The notes under the pieces were generated by a model, which saw only the letters and a list, made by a program, of their open reading frames with translations, made no database searches and was not told where the DNA came from. A stretch of DNA of 64,000 nucleotides from Cheiracanthium punctorium. Lineage: Eukaryota; Arthropoda; Arachnida; Araneae; Cheiracanthiidae. Below, in pieces: positions 33,351 through 44,690 of this stretch. A program made the position numbers and the translations under genes. Numbering within the stretch: position 1 is the first letter of the stretch; each line of letters starts with the position of its first letter. Location: assembly GCA_038373885.1 (NCBI GenBank), contig JAWZYV010018266.1:797001-861000 (forward strand), read 5' to 3'.

Positions 33351-33960
33351 AGCTTTACTGATAAATTTGATCGCGCATTTAATCGTGTTAATTTTCCAGT
33401 AAAATCAAACTCAAACATCAATAACTGAGGCCTAGTTTACAGCAATACAGTCTGGACACATACTCAACTTTCCTCACTATTTTTAGGAGGGCCCAATGTC
33501 ACTTTGATTAAATATTTACCTTACATTTCATTGTTTACATGAAAAATACTATAAGGACTTTTTGGCTTCTAATGTTTCAAGAATATTATTTTTATCATTC
33601 CAATTTTAATGAACTAACGCATTATGTAGAAGTTGTCTTTACTTTATTTTATAACACCAGACAGCTTCTACATAATGCGTTAGTTCATTAAAATTGGAAT
33701 GGGAAAAATAATATTCTTGAAACATAGTTGGTTGCCAAAACGTCCTTATAGTATTATTGATGTAAACAATGAAATGTAAGATAAACATTTAACCTAAGTG
33801 ACATTGGACTCTCCTAAAAATAGTGAGGGAAGTTGAGTACGTGTTCCGACTGTCTTGTAATTTAATCACGGACTTAATCACGGATCAAGCTCTGTTATTG
33901 ACGTTTGATTTTGATTTTACTGGAAACTTAACGCGATTAAATGCGCAATAAAATAAAGCT
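33351..33960. mobile_element. 610-bp foldback element
   Basis: Two arms of about 285 bp (33351-33636 and 33657-33960) are inverted repeats around a ~20-base loop. Near the loop the pairing is almost perfect (ACTAACGCATTATGTAGAAG against CTTCTACATAATGCGTTAGT), with scattered mismatches and small indels outward. There is no coding capacity. A transcript through it would form a long double-stranded RNA. No clear target duplication was seen; AGCTTTA...TAAAGCT forms the outer ends. Confidence 0.8.
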
Positions 33961-33984
33961 GAAAATCGCTTAAAAATGAGAGAG

Positions 33985-34216
33985 AAGGTGGATTTTCAGA
34001 TTTTTAAAATAGTGCAGATCGTTTATATATATATATTTTTTACATAATTATGAAATTTTTCAAGCCGATCGCACGAACTGTATGAATTTCATTAAAGTTT
34101 TACACAGTAACTTTTTAATCTGATTGGATTAATGACGGTAAAAGTTCTGTTTGGAAGTGGCGGGACCGGATTTGTTAGAGAGTGAATCACGGATCAGCGT
34201 AACTATATAATAGGAT
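33985..34216 (-). repeat. interspersed repeat related to 13878-14120 (Helitron-like 5' end?)
   Basis: Read on the minus strand it starts TCCTATTATATAGTTACGCT, then GATCCGTGATTCACTCTC, matching the start of 13878-14120. A preceding A and the TC start fit a Helitron 5' terminus. It abuts the foldback element, which itself carries AATCACGGATCAAGCTCTG. The 3' end is not identified. Confidence 0.45.
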
Positions 34217-34974
34217 AATTACAGAGTTAATATTTATACAGGAGTGGTTTATGACATGTAAATTTGTATTAATTTAAATAATAATATGCAATACATTTCT
34301 TTAAAGCCCCTCTTCATCCGTAAGCATGTGTGCCCAAGACTCCATATATGTTAAATCGGTCTCTTCTAATAAAATATGTTTTTTTTTTTTTATATGCCAA
34401 CTGTTTTGTTGTATTCGAGGCAACAGCTTTTCCTTTTCAGGTAAAATTTGAAAGAAGTAAAATATTTACTCAAAATTTCTTATTTTCATTAAACATTTAA
34501 AATTATTATAAATGAAAAAGTATCCTGGAGATCTTTGAAAACTACGAAATATTCAAACTTATTTCCCGTGCCCGACCATGCTTAGAAGGGACTCCGGTTC
34601 AAACGATTACTTGTCTGAAAAAATACCGAAATCATTCGGCCTCTCTCTTCTTTAGTTAGAAAAGGTATGATCACCACATCTGTAAATAATTTTCTGGGGG
34701 GTTGAAAGCTGCAATTAAAGTATCGTAGGCGTGTCTTGGCCATTGTGCTCTCTCCCCTCCTTTGCAACCCATCAATCTAAGTGTCACAGGTGTTTTGGTG
34801 AGTGGGGGTAAGCAGTAACGGGATTTTATGTCACAGCCGCTTTCGAAGCAGAAAAAAAGGAGCAGAAAATTATGTCTCAGCCGCTTTGAACAACGTTTAC
34901 AGATGACGGGATTTTACGTCTCAGCCGCTTGGAGGGTTAATAATCAACGCTTTATCCTGTAACGACAGCATGAT
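34217..34974. other. no gene; short tandem motif near 34820-34935
   Basis: The phrase ACGGGATTTTA(T/C)GTC(A/T)CAGCCGCTT occurs at about 34818 and 34906, with a related ATTATGTCTCAGCCGCTTTG at about 34869. This is a degenerate three-unit tandem repeat. The remainder is AT-rich and featureless. Confidence 0.55.
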
Positions 34975-35222
34975 GTTGACAACGATTGAAGAGTCCACGT
35001 GCATTTAAGTGTTTTATTGACAAACTGATTTGCATAAATCATCTTGGTGTATGCATAGCAGCGCCACCTGTCGGTCATTTTTAAACTTTTTTTTTTTGTT
35101 CTTCAAAAAACATCCACCCTCTTTCTGCTGCCATTCGTGCAAACTGCACTTTTTTATCATCATTTGTTCTCTTTTAATGATTGCTTAAAGTTTGCACGAA
35201 CTTTTGGTGCACCCGGTATTTG
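34975..35222 (-). repeat. mariner-like end fragment, copy 2
   Basis: This is the inverted counterpart of 26774-26960. Its minus-strand terminus reads ACCGGGTGCACCAAAAGTTC, with TA flanking, and the same internal AGAAAGAGGGTGGAT block follows. Only one end is identifiable. Confidence 0.55.
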
Positions 35223-37325
35223 CTTGTTTGGTATACTTTATCTAATATAAACGATGGCACCTAATCACTGAAATTAATTTTACGAAGTTTTTAAAAACAT
35301 TTACGCTATAAAATTTTTATTTACAAATCATAACTGTTTTAATATAATGAATCAGCACGGCAGTATATATTAAATGAAAATTAATTTCAGGTACTTGTAT
35401 TTTGGGATGTATTCTTACTTTTTGATGATATGTAAGGGACAAAAACGAGTTATATTTTATAATTATGTTATGGTTATTCTTTTATTTGATTCTCCATTTA
35501 CATTTTACTTAAAATGGATTTTAAAAAAATCTTTCAAATAACTGGCGTCGGGTAATTTCGATTGTTATTTAAATACACTCTTACGTCAGAAAATGAAATT
35601 TCCCCTTTTCCGATATTTATTCGCATCCGAAAAAAAAAGTTTTTCAATTAAAATCTGGTCAAAAGTTTAGCTTTCCAAGGAAACTCATTGTATGTTACAT
35701 AAAAGTAAAGCTGGTTGATTAACGACCAGTATTAAAAAGACAATAGTTCTAGAGATGTCAGAAATGGAAAATCACAAGCATATATCTCTTGTTCCAAAGT
35801 TTGAAAGCTTCCATTTTTAATTTTTGTCAGTTTCGTTATTAAAATATGTAAGAAGACTGTTATCGGAATGTTAGGAAAAGAAAAGATAATGGAATTTAAT
35901 TTTTTCTAGTTAAGTAAATCATTAAAAATATGAATTCATAAAGTTTTCACGGTACGTGTTCAATTCTCTTTTTTTAATCGTTTCATTTCCGGGGTAAAAT
36001 AATCTTTAGAAAATGTTTCTAAAAAAATATTTGTTTTAAATAATATATTCTTGGCTATAACAAATTAACATTTGACAGTGATTTTTTTAATAAACTTACA
36101 TTAATGACGAACTTATCATATTAATCATATAATGATTAAAAAAACTTAAACAGAATTAGATTACACAATAGAGTTTGAAAATCACTCAGGAATGGGTGGT
36201 AAAATTGCGTTTTCATTTAACTACTATTAATACCTTTGCAAAAAGTGTTTAAGTGTTCGTATACTTTCTTAACCCTCTCGTCACCGAATTATGAAAAATC
36301 AAAGAAAGCAAATCTGTCTAGCATATAATGCATCTGTAATACTATTATAAATCATTCAAAAATATTTTTTTTAATGTCGATTAATGTCGATAATAATAAT
36401 TTTTCTAATAATAATTTCTGCATTTTCGAAGCATTTTGTTATGCTAAAATTAATTTAAAAGGATGAACATATTAGGTAAAGGTTGAGGAATAAGAAAAAA
36501 ACTATACTTACCTTAAAAAGAAAAAAAAAACAGTAAAAAAGCAGCGTAAATATTTTCTTAATTTTTCTCCTGAAACAATGAAGCGAAAACTGTAAAAAAT
36601 GATCTAAACTGACTAGTACTGCAATCTAGGCACGATTTATGCATCTAGTTAAGAGCCTCATATACTTTCTACATGAATTAATGATATTGATATCACTGAA
36701 AGAAAAAATTACTAAATTCAATTGTTTTCTCTCTAAATATTGCTATTTGAAATAGGAGCCTCATATGAGGTTCAGGGTGACGAGAGGGTTAATTAAGTTT
36801 CATTAATACTGAAGCTCGTTTCCTACAATGAAATGAAATAGAATTTTTAAACTATTAATTTCAGTCAAGTGTTTTCTGTGACTGAACCATTATTTTTTGA
36901 TCAACTGTGGTCTTAAAGTTCACTATTATTTCAACACTTCTTCCGAAATATTTATTAAGAGCTATATGAAGACGATGTTTCTGAAAACACACACTATGTC
37001 TCACTGACCCCTTATGATGTGGCCAAGCTCCCTTTAAAGCTTGTCCCAATCATTATGGGACACCCTGTATAAGATATACGGGATGTTATTTTACAGGTAG
37101 ATCAAGTCATTTGCTGAATGCAATTACAAAGAGGCAACAGTTTTATTTATTTAATTTTTCTTTTTATGTGTGATTTTTCAGGTATTTTTTAAAGACTGCA
37201 AATTATTAATATATATATATATATGCATAGTTTAATGTATGCTTTAATATATATGCATAATTCATTGAAACTGATTCAGAGTATACAACAGATAGTAAGG
37301 TATAACCAAACACGAAAATATATTA
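35223..37325. other. no gene; single mariner-type terminus near 37040-37065
   Basis: AT-rich sequence. TTATGGGACACCCTGTATAA at about 37053-37072 looks like the end of a TA-flanked Tc1/mariner-type MITE, but the partner end is not recognisable. A short minus frame (36861-37049) lies beside it and has no domain. Confidence 0.5.
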
Positions 37326-37333
37326 CCAGACAC

Positions 37334-37508
37334 CAGGGGCGTAGCCAGAAAAATTTTTCATGGGGGGGGGGTTACAACTACTACAACTCATATATATGTA
37401 TACGTGTTTGTCATAATGTAGTGAAGAATATACATTTTGTATGGCAAAAAATTTCTCATGGGGGGGGTTATGAACCCCTTAACCCCCCCCCCCTTGGATA
37501 CGACCCTG
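37334..37508. mobile_element. 175-bp hAT-like MITE
   Basis: The left end CAGGGGCGTAGCCAGAA and the inverted right end (CAGGGTCGTATCCAAGGGG) are imperfect terminal repeats. CCAGACAC is duplicated exactly (37326-37333 and 37509-37516). G-runs and C-runs of ten or so bases sit inside each end. The open frame across it (37223-37522) is incidental. The CGTAGCCAGA terminus is shared with 28725-29161. Confidence 0.85.
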
Positions 37509-37516
37509 CCAGACAC

Positions 37517-37688
37517 ATATAGTGTTATAGAATTTAGTAGAAGTATAAAATCAGCATATTGGACGTGTCAGTTTGGTTAAGGAAAAATACCTACAGCGAT
37601 ATGTGATGCATTTCTGTATTTTATCAGTTTCATTGACAGCCAGAGCCATTACTTTTCCAAAGTAGTTGCAAATTTATAAAGGGTTAGG
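37517..37688. other. no gene recognised
   Basis: Short AT-rich spacer before the second CAAGCTTG element. Confidence 0.6.
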
Positions 37689-38154
37689 CCCAGACAGCAC
37701 ATAAGCTTAAATGAAGCTTGACATTTCATTGAATTTGACGTATTAATACAAGCTTGACAGTTTAATTCATTTTAAGCTTGCATCAAGCTTGGAGTTTCAA
37801 AATAATGAGTCAGCAAATATTTTCCCGCCGAATTTAAGTCATTTGAACTGCCAAGCTTGAATACAACTTGATTACCGCTTGATTTGGAAAGCCATATCCA
37901 CATAACAAATAATTTATTATCAGCCATAAATGTACTTGACCATAGAATTTAAAAAAAGATTATATATTTCCAAATATTGAAATTCTTCAAAATAAAATGC
38001 AAATATACTACGAAATTGATTTCAAAATCAGTCGTTTGTCTCGATTTTGGCCAATATTACCCAACATGAGTGCTGCGATATTGAAAGTTTTAAAACGTGT
38101 GCTGCTCTTAAGTTTATATTATGCTTATTTCCCTATTAATAGAGTCTATAAATC
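37689..38154 (+). mobile_element. CAAGCTTG-motif element copy B, left part
   Basis: This begins CCCAGACAGCACATAAGC and follows copy A (from 4502) through the CAAGCTTG-rich zone and the non-coding body, up to TCTATAAATC. It carries about 40 bp absent from copy A near 37792-37835. At 38154 the homology to copy A stops abruptly and resumes at 48165, so the rest of this copy lies beyond the 10-kb insertion. Confidence 0.75.
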
Positions 38155-38219
38155 CCAGCAAGCGCGCACACGTTTAAATTACGTATTCCCGATGTCGAAA
38201 TGTCGAAAATAGGTCGATG

Positions 38220-39430
38220 AAAAATTACAGCAAAAAATAGCGTTTAAAAGAGATCAAACATACATTGTGTTGTCGACTTCATAAAGAGCCGTTCGATTTT
38301 GGTCAGGGAGGCGGCTATCTTCGACTGTTAATGTTGGTCGCCCTCAGGAGGTCTATGATCCGTCAATACATCGCCGATTTTCCGCTCATGGCTTGGGCGG
38401 TCTGAGAGACCCCCCCCCACCTAGCCAAGAAGAAACACGATGGAGCATCGAGAAATTTTTTCAGCTTAGTTAATAGTCAGTTGAACGTCGAATAAACAGT
38501 GCAGGGGAGACAGAATTTACGGGGTCCTTTCTCACGACCTTTGACATGTCCACTCCAACCGTTTTCTCAGAAAACATATGCTTTTTTTTGTGTGTGTGTG
38601 TATATTCGTTCATGGTTCGCGTGGCTCGTACTTCGCAGTTTTTTATGCAAGGGCAGAACTCGCTCCAGGGTGTAGTCAATGGCTGAGCTCAGCTGCGCTA
38701 CACAGAAAAGTAAAATTTCCATAGTTTTAACTATAAAAGTTGATATTTTTCAAGGATCTCTTGGAATATTTTCCAAGTTCTATGCTAACAGGATTTATCG
38801 TTAGCTTGGCATATTAATAAGTTTGTCTGGCTCTCTTTAAATTGTGTTGGCCGACGATGTTATTAAAGTTTATCGGGGTAACTACAAATTTTCATTCCAG
38901 CCATCAAAATTTTAGAGGTGAGTTAAATAATTATTTAACTAATAATTATGTGCTTTGTTTCTTTTATTCATTTTCTTTTTATTTGCTAATTATAAGTCTT
39001 CTTATTTGTATTATAGAGTGAAATATAGAGGTACAATTGGCATAAAATCAACTGTTTACCTTAAGCATATGAAATATTTTTTCTCATTATAAGCACGAAT
39101 TTACTTAATGTAAACTTACTATAACAAAAGTCGACTTATTATTACATTATTGCATAACTTACAATGAAACACATTAAAGCACTTTATGCAAAGTTTTTTT
39201 TCTTTTTAAATTGTATACTAATATGTGTGCATTTAGTATGTAATTTTAACCTATTTGGAGTAGTAAAATTGAACAAATCAAAGAATTAAGAGAGATAAAT
39301 AAAAAACTGTTTGTGTAATGAAATAGACAGAATTGTTCTCGTGGGAGGGTGAGAGGGGGGGGATTTGTAGATAGAAAACTTGTTTATATTTTATTACAGG
39401 AAAACTATAATAAACTATGGAGATAAAAAA
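38220..39430. other. left flank of the composite insertion; no gene recognised
   Basis: A GTCGA-rich zone (to about 38500) is followed by AT-rich DNA. There is a C-run at 38410-38419 and G-rich tract GGGAGGGTGAGAGGGGGGGG at 39343-39362. No open frame of interest is present. Confidence 0.5.
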
Positions 39431-39439
39431 GCATGCTTA

Positions 39440-39590
39440 TTCGTCTAATAGAAGTGGTTCCTTGACGATTTCGTCGAATCCTGACAGTTTATAAACGTAG
39501 TAATTATGCCGGAATTCCAGACATTTAGAGAATATGTCAGTCACACACCATTTACATACGTCGTGAAAGCATGGAAATTCAAACTTCTTG
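39440..39590 (-). pseudogene. coding-like fragment in palindrome arm, family unknown
   Basis: On the minus strand the left arm reads about 50 codons without a stop, including FHDVCKW, CLEFRHNYYVYK and PLLLDE, and then a TAA. The right arm (plus strand, about 47666-47870) preserves similar words (HDVCKW, LRHNYYVYK, LLLDE), but with in-frame stops in the first part. Conservation of sense between diverged arms suggests a decayed protein end, perhaps the C-terminus of a transposase. I do not recognise the family. Confidence 0.35.
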
Positions 39591-39799
39591 TCGGGTGCAC
39601 ATTCCGTTTAAAAGGAAACACTTTATATTTCTAAATATAATACACTATACTACTAGTTGTTAGCTAATGAAAAGCAATTTTGAATTAAATGATTAGAAAT
39701 AACAAGTTTTAAATTAACTTCTAATCGTTTAGATAAAGTTATAAAGTTTATATTCATAAAAGTTTGAACATATACAAAAATATATTAAAGTTAAAATAT

Positions 39800-40715
39800 T
39801 GTTGCGGAATTACTCTGCTACTCCTGGGGTTCGTCGTTCTAAAGTCCTGTTGGTGTAAAAGTTCAAGTAAAAAGTCACTTGTCAGGATGGAACACAAACT
39901 TTATTTCTTCTAGAACTTCGTAGAACAATCAGCTGCACACAATTCACAAGCACAATCTAGCAGTAACGTGCTTTTAACAATCCGCTTGGATCAGAAGCTC
40001 TCACAAATGCTGTATTTCTCACACAAAATAAGTCACTTTTACAGGCTAAAATTCCATGGAAATATTCAAGGGATAAAGTACACTATCCCTTAAGACACAG
40101 CAATGAAGAATTTACACACAGCACTTTAAAAACAGCTTCACAAAGCAAGCTAAAACACAGCTTCTATAGCACATTCACACAAACACAGCGTACTGAGAGC
40201 TCTTCACACATCGAGCGTTCAGCTCGCACTGACTGACTCCGGGGCGATGCCCGCTTCTATAAATAGCCGACGCAGGAGGTACAAGAGGTTTCCAGAAAAG
40301 TCAATTTCTCGAGGGTTCTACATAAAGCGTGAATTTTGATTACGTCATAGAAGAGAAATGTTAGCTTATTATGCGTTTTTAATGCAGGAAAAACAACTTC
40401 CAGGCCCCATTGGGAAAATCGCGCCAAATGACCAAAAAGTCGCCAAGCTTGGCGACTTTTGGCGAAATATCGCCAAATTTGGCGCCAAAAATAAGTCCTC
40501 AAAAGTGAAGAGATCTGAGCTCTAGGACTAATATTTCTCGAGATTTCTAGAAGCCCATAGAAAGACATATGGGAAAGCGAAACCTCCGTATCTCCGGTTC
40601 TAATTGGCCGATTTTGATGCAACAAAAAGCAAAATTTATCTATTTGAAGCGTAGAATACGAATTTTAAACCATTCTAAGCCCCAGAGCAGCGGGTTGCCC
40701 TGAAAATTCGTAACA
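39800..40715 (-). repeat. 3' LTR
   Basis: The left copy of the LTR, which is downstream in the sense orientation. Sense transcription would end after the AATAAA at 39900-39905 (minus strand). It contains the same TATA, initiator and palindromic U3 elements as the 5' LTR. Differences from the other LTR cluster between about 40165 and 40255. Confidence 0.95.
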
Positions 40716-40727
40716 TTGCCCCTTCCC
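40716..40727 (-). promoter_or_regulatory. polypurine tract
   Basis: In the sense direction GGGAAGGGGCAA lies directly against the 3' LTR. This is the position and composition expected of the plus-strand primer for reverse transcription. Confidence 0.8.
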
Positions 40728-41084
40728 AAGGACTGCACGTCCCGGGCAGTACAATCCCTAGTTAGGAGGTCACACAGGTACCTACACTGTATAACACTTA
40801 ACAAGATCTTAACAACATAATTCAAGCAAGTAATCAATAGCACAATAAGCAAATACACATTAATAAATAAATAATCAACATAATAAATAATTACACTGTA
40901 ATAAGTAATCAATGTAATAACAAATACACATTAATAAAATCCAATATATTACAAATATATAGACTAAACATGGCGTAAGTGGTGAGAGAAAGAGAGTTGA
41001 AGAAAGAGGAAGAGAAGGGAAAGACAGGAAAGAAATGAGAGTTGAAAGAAAAGAGGAATTGCGCCATAGTGACCATGGTCTGAG
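40728..41084 (-). other. non-coding region between pol and the polypurine tract
   Basis: About 360 bp with no env-like frame. The sense strand is pyrimidine-rich over 40981-41058 (plus strand GAGAGAAAGAGAG, GAAAGAGGAAGAG), and the part nearer the LTR is rich in TAAT/ATTA. Its role is unknown. Confidence 0.7.
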
Positions 41085-44000
41085 CTAATTACAACCGCGG
41101 TAGATGGCAAGCCGATCGTAATGTACAACTCTTGGCTTCGAGTTTGGTGACTTACGAATCCGTACGATAACGTCATTCAGCCGGTTTAGGACTGTGTAAG
41201 GACCGTCCCACGGCGATTGCAGCTTGGGAGACAGGCCTTTCCGTCGAGTAGGATTCCATAGCCAAACTTTGTCACCTGCGTTGAACTCGTGTCCCGTAGC
41301 CTTCGTGTCGTAGCGAGTCTTCATCTTTTCCGTGTTCAAGTTGATCCGCTCCCGAGCAAAATGATGTACATCTTCAAACCGTGCCCGAAGGTTTTCCACG
41401 TACTCCTCTGGCGATGAAGGCGCATCTGGAGGGCGGCCGAACACTAGATCGGCGGGAAGACGAAGATCTCTGCCGAACAGCATCTGGGAAGGTGTGAAGC
41501 CGGTAGTCTCGTGGACGGCACTCCTATAGGCCAGCAGGAACAGGGGGAGTTTCTTGTCCCAGTCCTCTTGATTCCTAGATACCAGGAGCGAGAGGTTGTT
41601 CAAAATTGTGCGATTGAACCTCTCCACCATGCCGTCGGATTGTGGGTGTAAAGGCGTAGTCTGGGTTTTGTCCATTCCGAGAAGTTGGCATAGTCCTTTA
41701 AAGACTGCAGAGGTAAAGTTCGTTCCTTGGTCGGAATGAAGTTGCAGAGGGGTTCCATATCTAGAAATCCATTCTTGCACCAGTACCTCTGCTACGGTCG
41801 TAGCTTCTTGATCGGGAATAGGAAACGCTTCGGGCCATTTAGAGAAGTAGTCAATGACAACTAGGATGTATTTGTTGCCATCCGAAGTTCGCGGAAGAGG
41901 TCCCAGGATGTCGAGGGCAATCCTCTCAAAAGGCGCTCCTACATTATAACGATGTAGTCTTCCACGGCTTCGTTTCTTCGGGCCTTTACGGGCGGCACAG
42001 GCGTCACAAGCTTGACACCACTTTTCGACGTCGCCTCGAGCCCTAACCCAATAGAAGCGCTCGCGAACTTTCTGCAGGGTCTTCATTACGCCAAAATGGC
42101 CTCCAGGGTAGCCATTATGAAGTTCTTCTAGAACCTTCGGAATCCTCGAACGAGGGAGTACTAACTGCCATCGGAGCATCTTGCCGTCGTCCGACTCCCA
42201 TTTACGATACAGGACTCCATTCCTCAGGCGAAGCGAATCCCATAAAGCCCAGTACTGTTTTGTTGCCGGACTGCAAGATGATATTTCTTGCCAACTGGGC
42301 TTAGCGCTGGATTTTTTGATAAATTCCACAATAGGTTTGATGTCGCTGTCTGCTAATTGGTCCGCCCGAACATTTTCGTCACTCCAGGGATCTTGGGATG
42401 GTGTCGATGATGTAACTTGGCGGACAACGGGATGTTTCAGATGGTAATTTTTCTCTGCCCTGGAGCAATAGCGACAACTGTCTATGCAGGGCCTTCTCGA
42501 CAAAGCATCTGCATTTCCATGAGATGACCCTTTCCGATGACGTATCTCGATGTCATATTCTTGTAATCGCTGTATCCACCTGGCTATTTGGCCCTCTGGA
42601 TTCTTGAAATTTAGAAGCCAGGTTAAAGAGGCATGGTCCGTTCGGAGCAGGAACTTTCGGTAATGATGGAAGTGCTCTACGGCCTTAATGATAGCAAGAA
42701 GTTCCTTTCTCGTAACACAATAGTTACGTTCTGCCTTTGAGAGGCACTTGCTCAAGTAAGCAATGACGTGTTCTTGGCCATCTATCTCCTGGGACAAAAC
42801 TGCTCCAACACTCTCCTTACTTGCGTCTGTGTCCAGGATAAATGGCTTGTCAGGGTGAGGATACGACAGGATCGGCGAAGATGTTAAAGCCGTCTTCAGT
42901 TCGTTGAATGCGTCCTCACATTCCTCAGTCCATAGAAATTTCTGTCCAGTCTCGGTCAATTTGTGAAGGGGTCTTGCAATTTGAGAAAAGCCCTTCACGA
43001 ATTTTCGATAGTAAGTACACAGACCGAGAAAACTTCTTAAGTCATGGATATTCTCGGGACGACTCCAGTTCTGGACTGCGGACGTCTTTTCGGGATCGGT
43101 TCGAACTCCGTGGGCGGATATTATGTGCCCGAGGAAACGTACTTCCCGACGAAACAAATTGCACTTCGATGGACTTAGTTTCAAGTTCGCCTCTTTTAAT
43201 TTCTAAAGTACCTTTTGAATGTTCTCGAGATGCTCTTCGAAAGTCCTCCCGACGATGATGATATCGTCCAAATAGACGAGGCATGCTTCGTAGGAGAGTC
43301 CTCTCAACACTGTCTCCATCAGACGCTCGAATGTAGCCGGTGCGTTGCAGAGTCCAAAAGGCATAACTTTGAACTGCCACAATCCTTGTCCCGTGGTGAA
43401 CGCAGTCTTTTCACGGTCATCGGGATGGATTTCTACTTGCCAGTACCCACTCTTGAGATCCAGAGTGGAGAACCATTCGTTTCCCGATAAAGTGTCCAAT
43501 GTGTCGTCTATCCTGGGAAGAGGGTAGCTGTCTTTCTTGGTAATGTCATTCAGACGTCTATAGTCAACGCAGAACCGGGTGGATCCATCTTTCTTTCGGA
43601 CCAAAACAATCGGCGAGGCCCACGGACTAGTCGATGGCTCGATGACGTCATCACGCTGCATCTCCTCTAAAAGTCTGCTCACTTCTTCTTGCTTAGCAAA
43701 CGGCAGCCGCCTAGGATGTTGCTTGATGGGAGAATGGCTGCTTGTGTCTATTCTATGTTGAGTTAACCTCGTACGGCCAAAGTCACCGGAAGTACGAGAG
43801 AAGAGGTCTTCAAATTCAGCTATTACTTTCTCTGCAGCGCTTCTCTGTTCTGCCGTTAACTCCACGTCTTGTAATAATTCCTTCGTCAGGCACTCGGAAG
43901 ATTTAGCTGTCGTTTGGTTGATGTTCTTATTAATGCAGGTAACAGGAGTGCATGTCGCCAACACTTCATTTTTCTTTATCACCTTCGACTTGTCCGTCAC

Positions 44001-44690
44001 GTTTACTACTCTAACTGGAATTTCTGTTCTCGACAAGTCCACAAGTGTTGCTCCCACAAGTACTCCTGTGATGGAATCACTATTGCTTGGGTGTTCGATT
44101 AATCCAAAACGGAATTTATTGCTTTCTTTTACTGTTCCAGAAATTATTGAATCAGTTCTGGGAGGTAGAGTGATATCAGTCTGGGCTATTATTTGCTGAA
44201 CAGGCAAAACAGTTTCGTTTCTAATATCGAACGCAGCTATTTCTTCTGAGTCTGAACGAAGCTCATTATTCTTAAAGTCCAAGGTAAATTTGTGCGATTT
44301 TAAAAAGTCCAGTCCCAGAATAAAAGAGTCTGTAATATTGGCGACATATACCACATGGTCCTATCTGGCATTCCCAAACGTGATTTCTACTTGCGCTTTT
44401 CCGCCCACTTCGATCTTGTCACCTGTCACAGTCTGGAGGGTCAGCGAGGGCGGAGTCCAGATAATCTTCAAATTTAATTTCTTGGCCAGATCCGTCCTTA
44501 TGATGGTTACGTTCGCTCCAGTATCAATCACCATGTGGCATGGGGAACCATTAACATATCCCAGTACGAAGAGTCCATTACTGCCACCATTCACTGATAA
44601 AATCTGCAAGACTTTTAGGTGGGGCTTTTGACTATATGGCAACCTCCGCCTCGCGAGATGGCCACCTCCTAGTTTCCCTCTTTCATGTTC
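41085..44690 (-). pseudogene. pol polyprotein (protease-RT-RNase H-integrase), two in-frame stops
   Basis: One continuous reading frame in the sense direction, entered by a -1 shift from gag near 44672. TAG codons interrupt it at 44361-44363 (protease) and 43203-43205 (reverse transcriptase). Protease shows VIDTGANVTIIRT and ILGLDFL. Reverse transcriptase shows TLDLKSGYWQ, MPFGLCNAP and the catalytic YLDD. After the second stop the 699-codon segment holds RNase H (DTDAS at 118-122, E161, TD at 182-183, GNADALSRR), a zinc-binding H356-H363-C390-C393, and an integrase core with D425, D485 and E521 (D,D-35-E). The C-terminus contains WDGPYTVL. All catalytic residues are present, so only the nonsense codons appear to inactivate it. 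Confidence 0.93.

Noticed and set aside
40257..40625. 122-codon minus frame in the 3' LTR and an 81-codon equivalent in the 5' LTR (46465-46710)
   Set aside because: Lies in U3 upstream of the inferred start site, duplicated only because the LTR is duplicated, and has no domain.
40716..41084. An env gene between pol and the 3' LTR
   Set aside because: Only about 360 bp, with no membrane or fusion-protein features.
42181..43490. Plus-strand frames opposite pol (42181-42447, 42908-43258, 43215-43490 and others)
   Set aside because: Shadows of the minus-strand pol frame; no family similarity.
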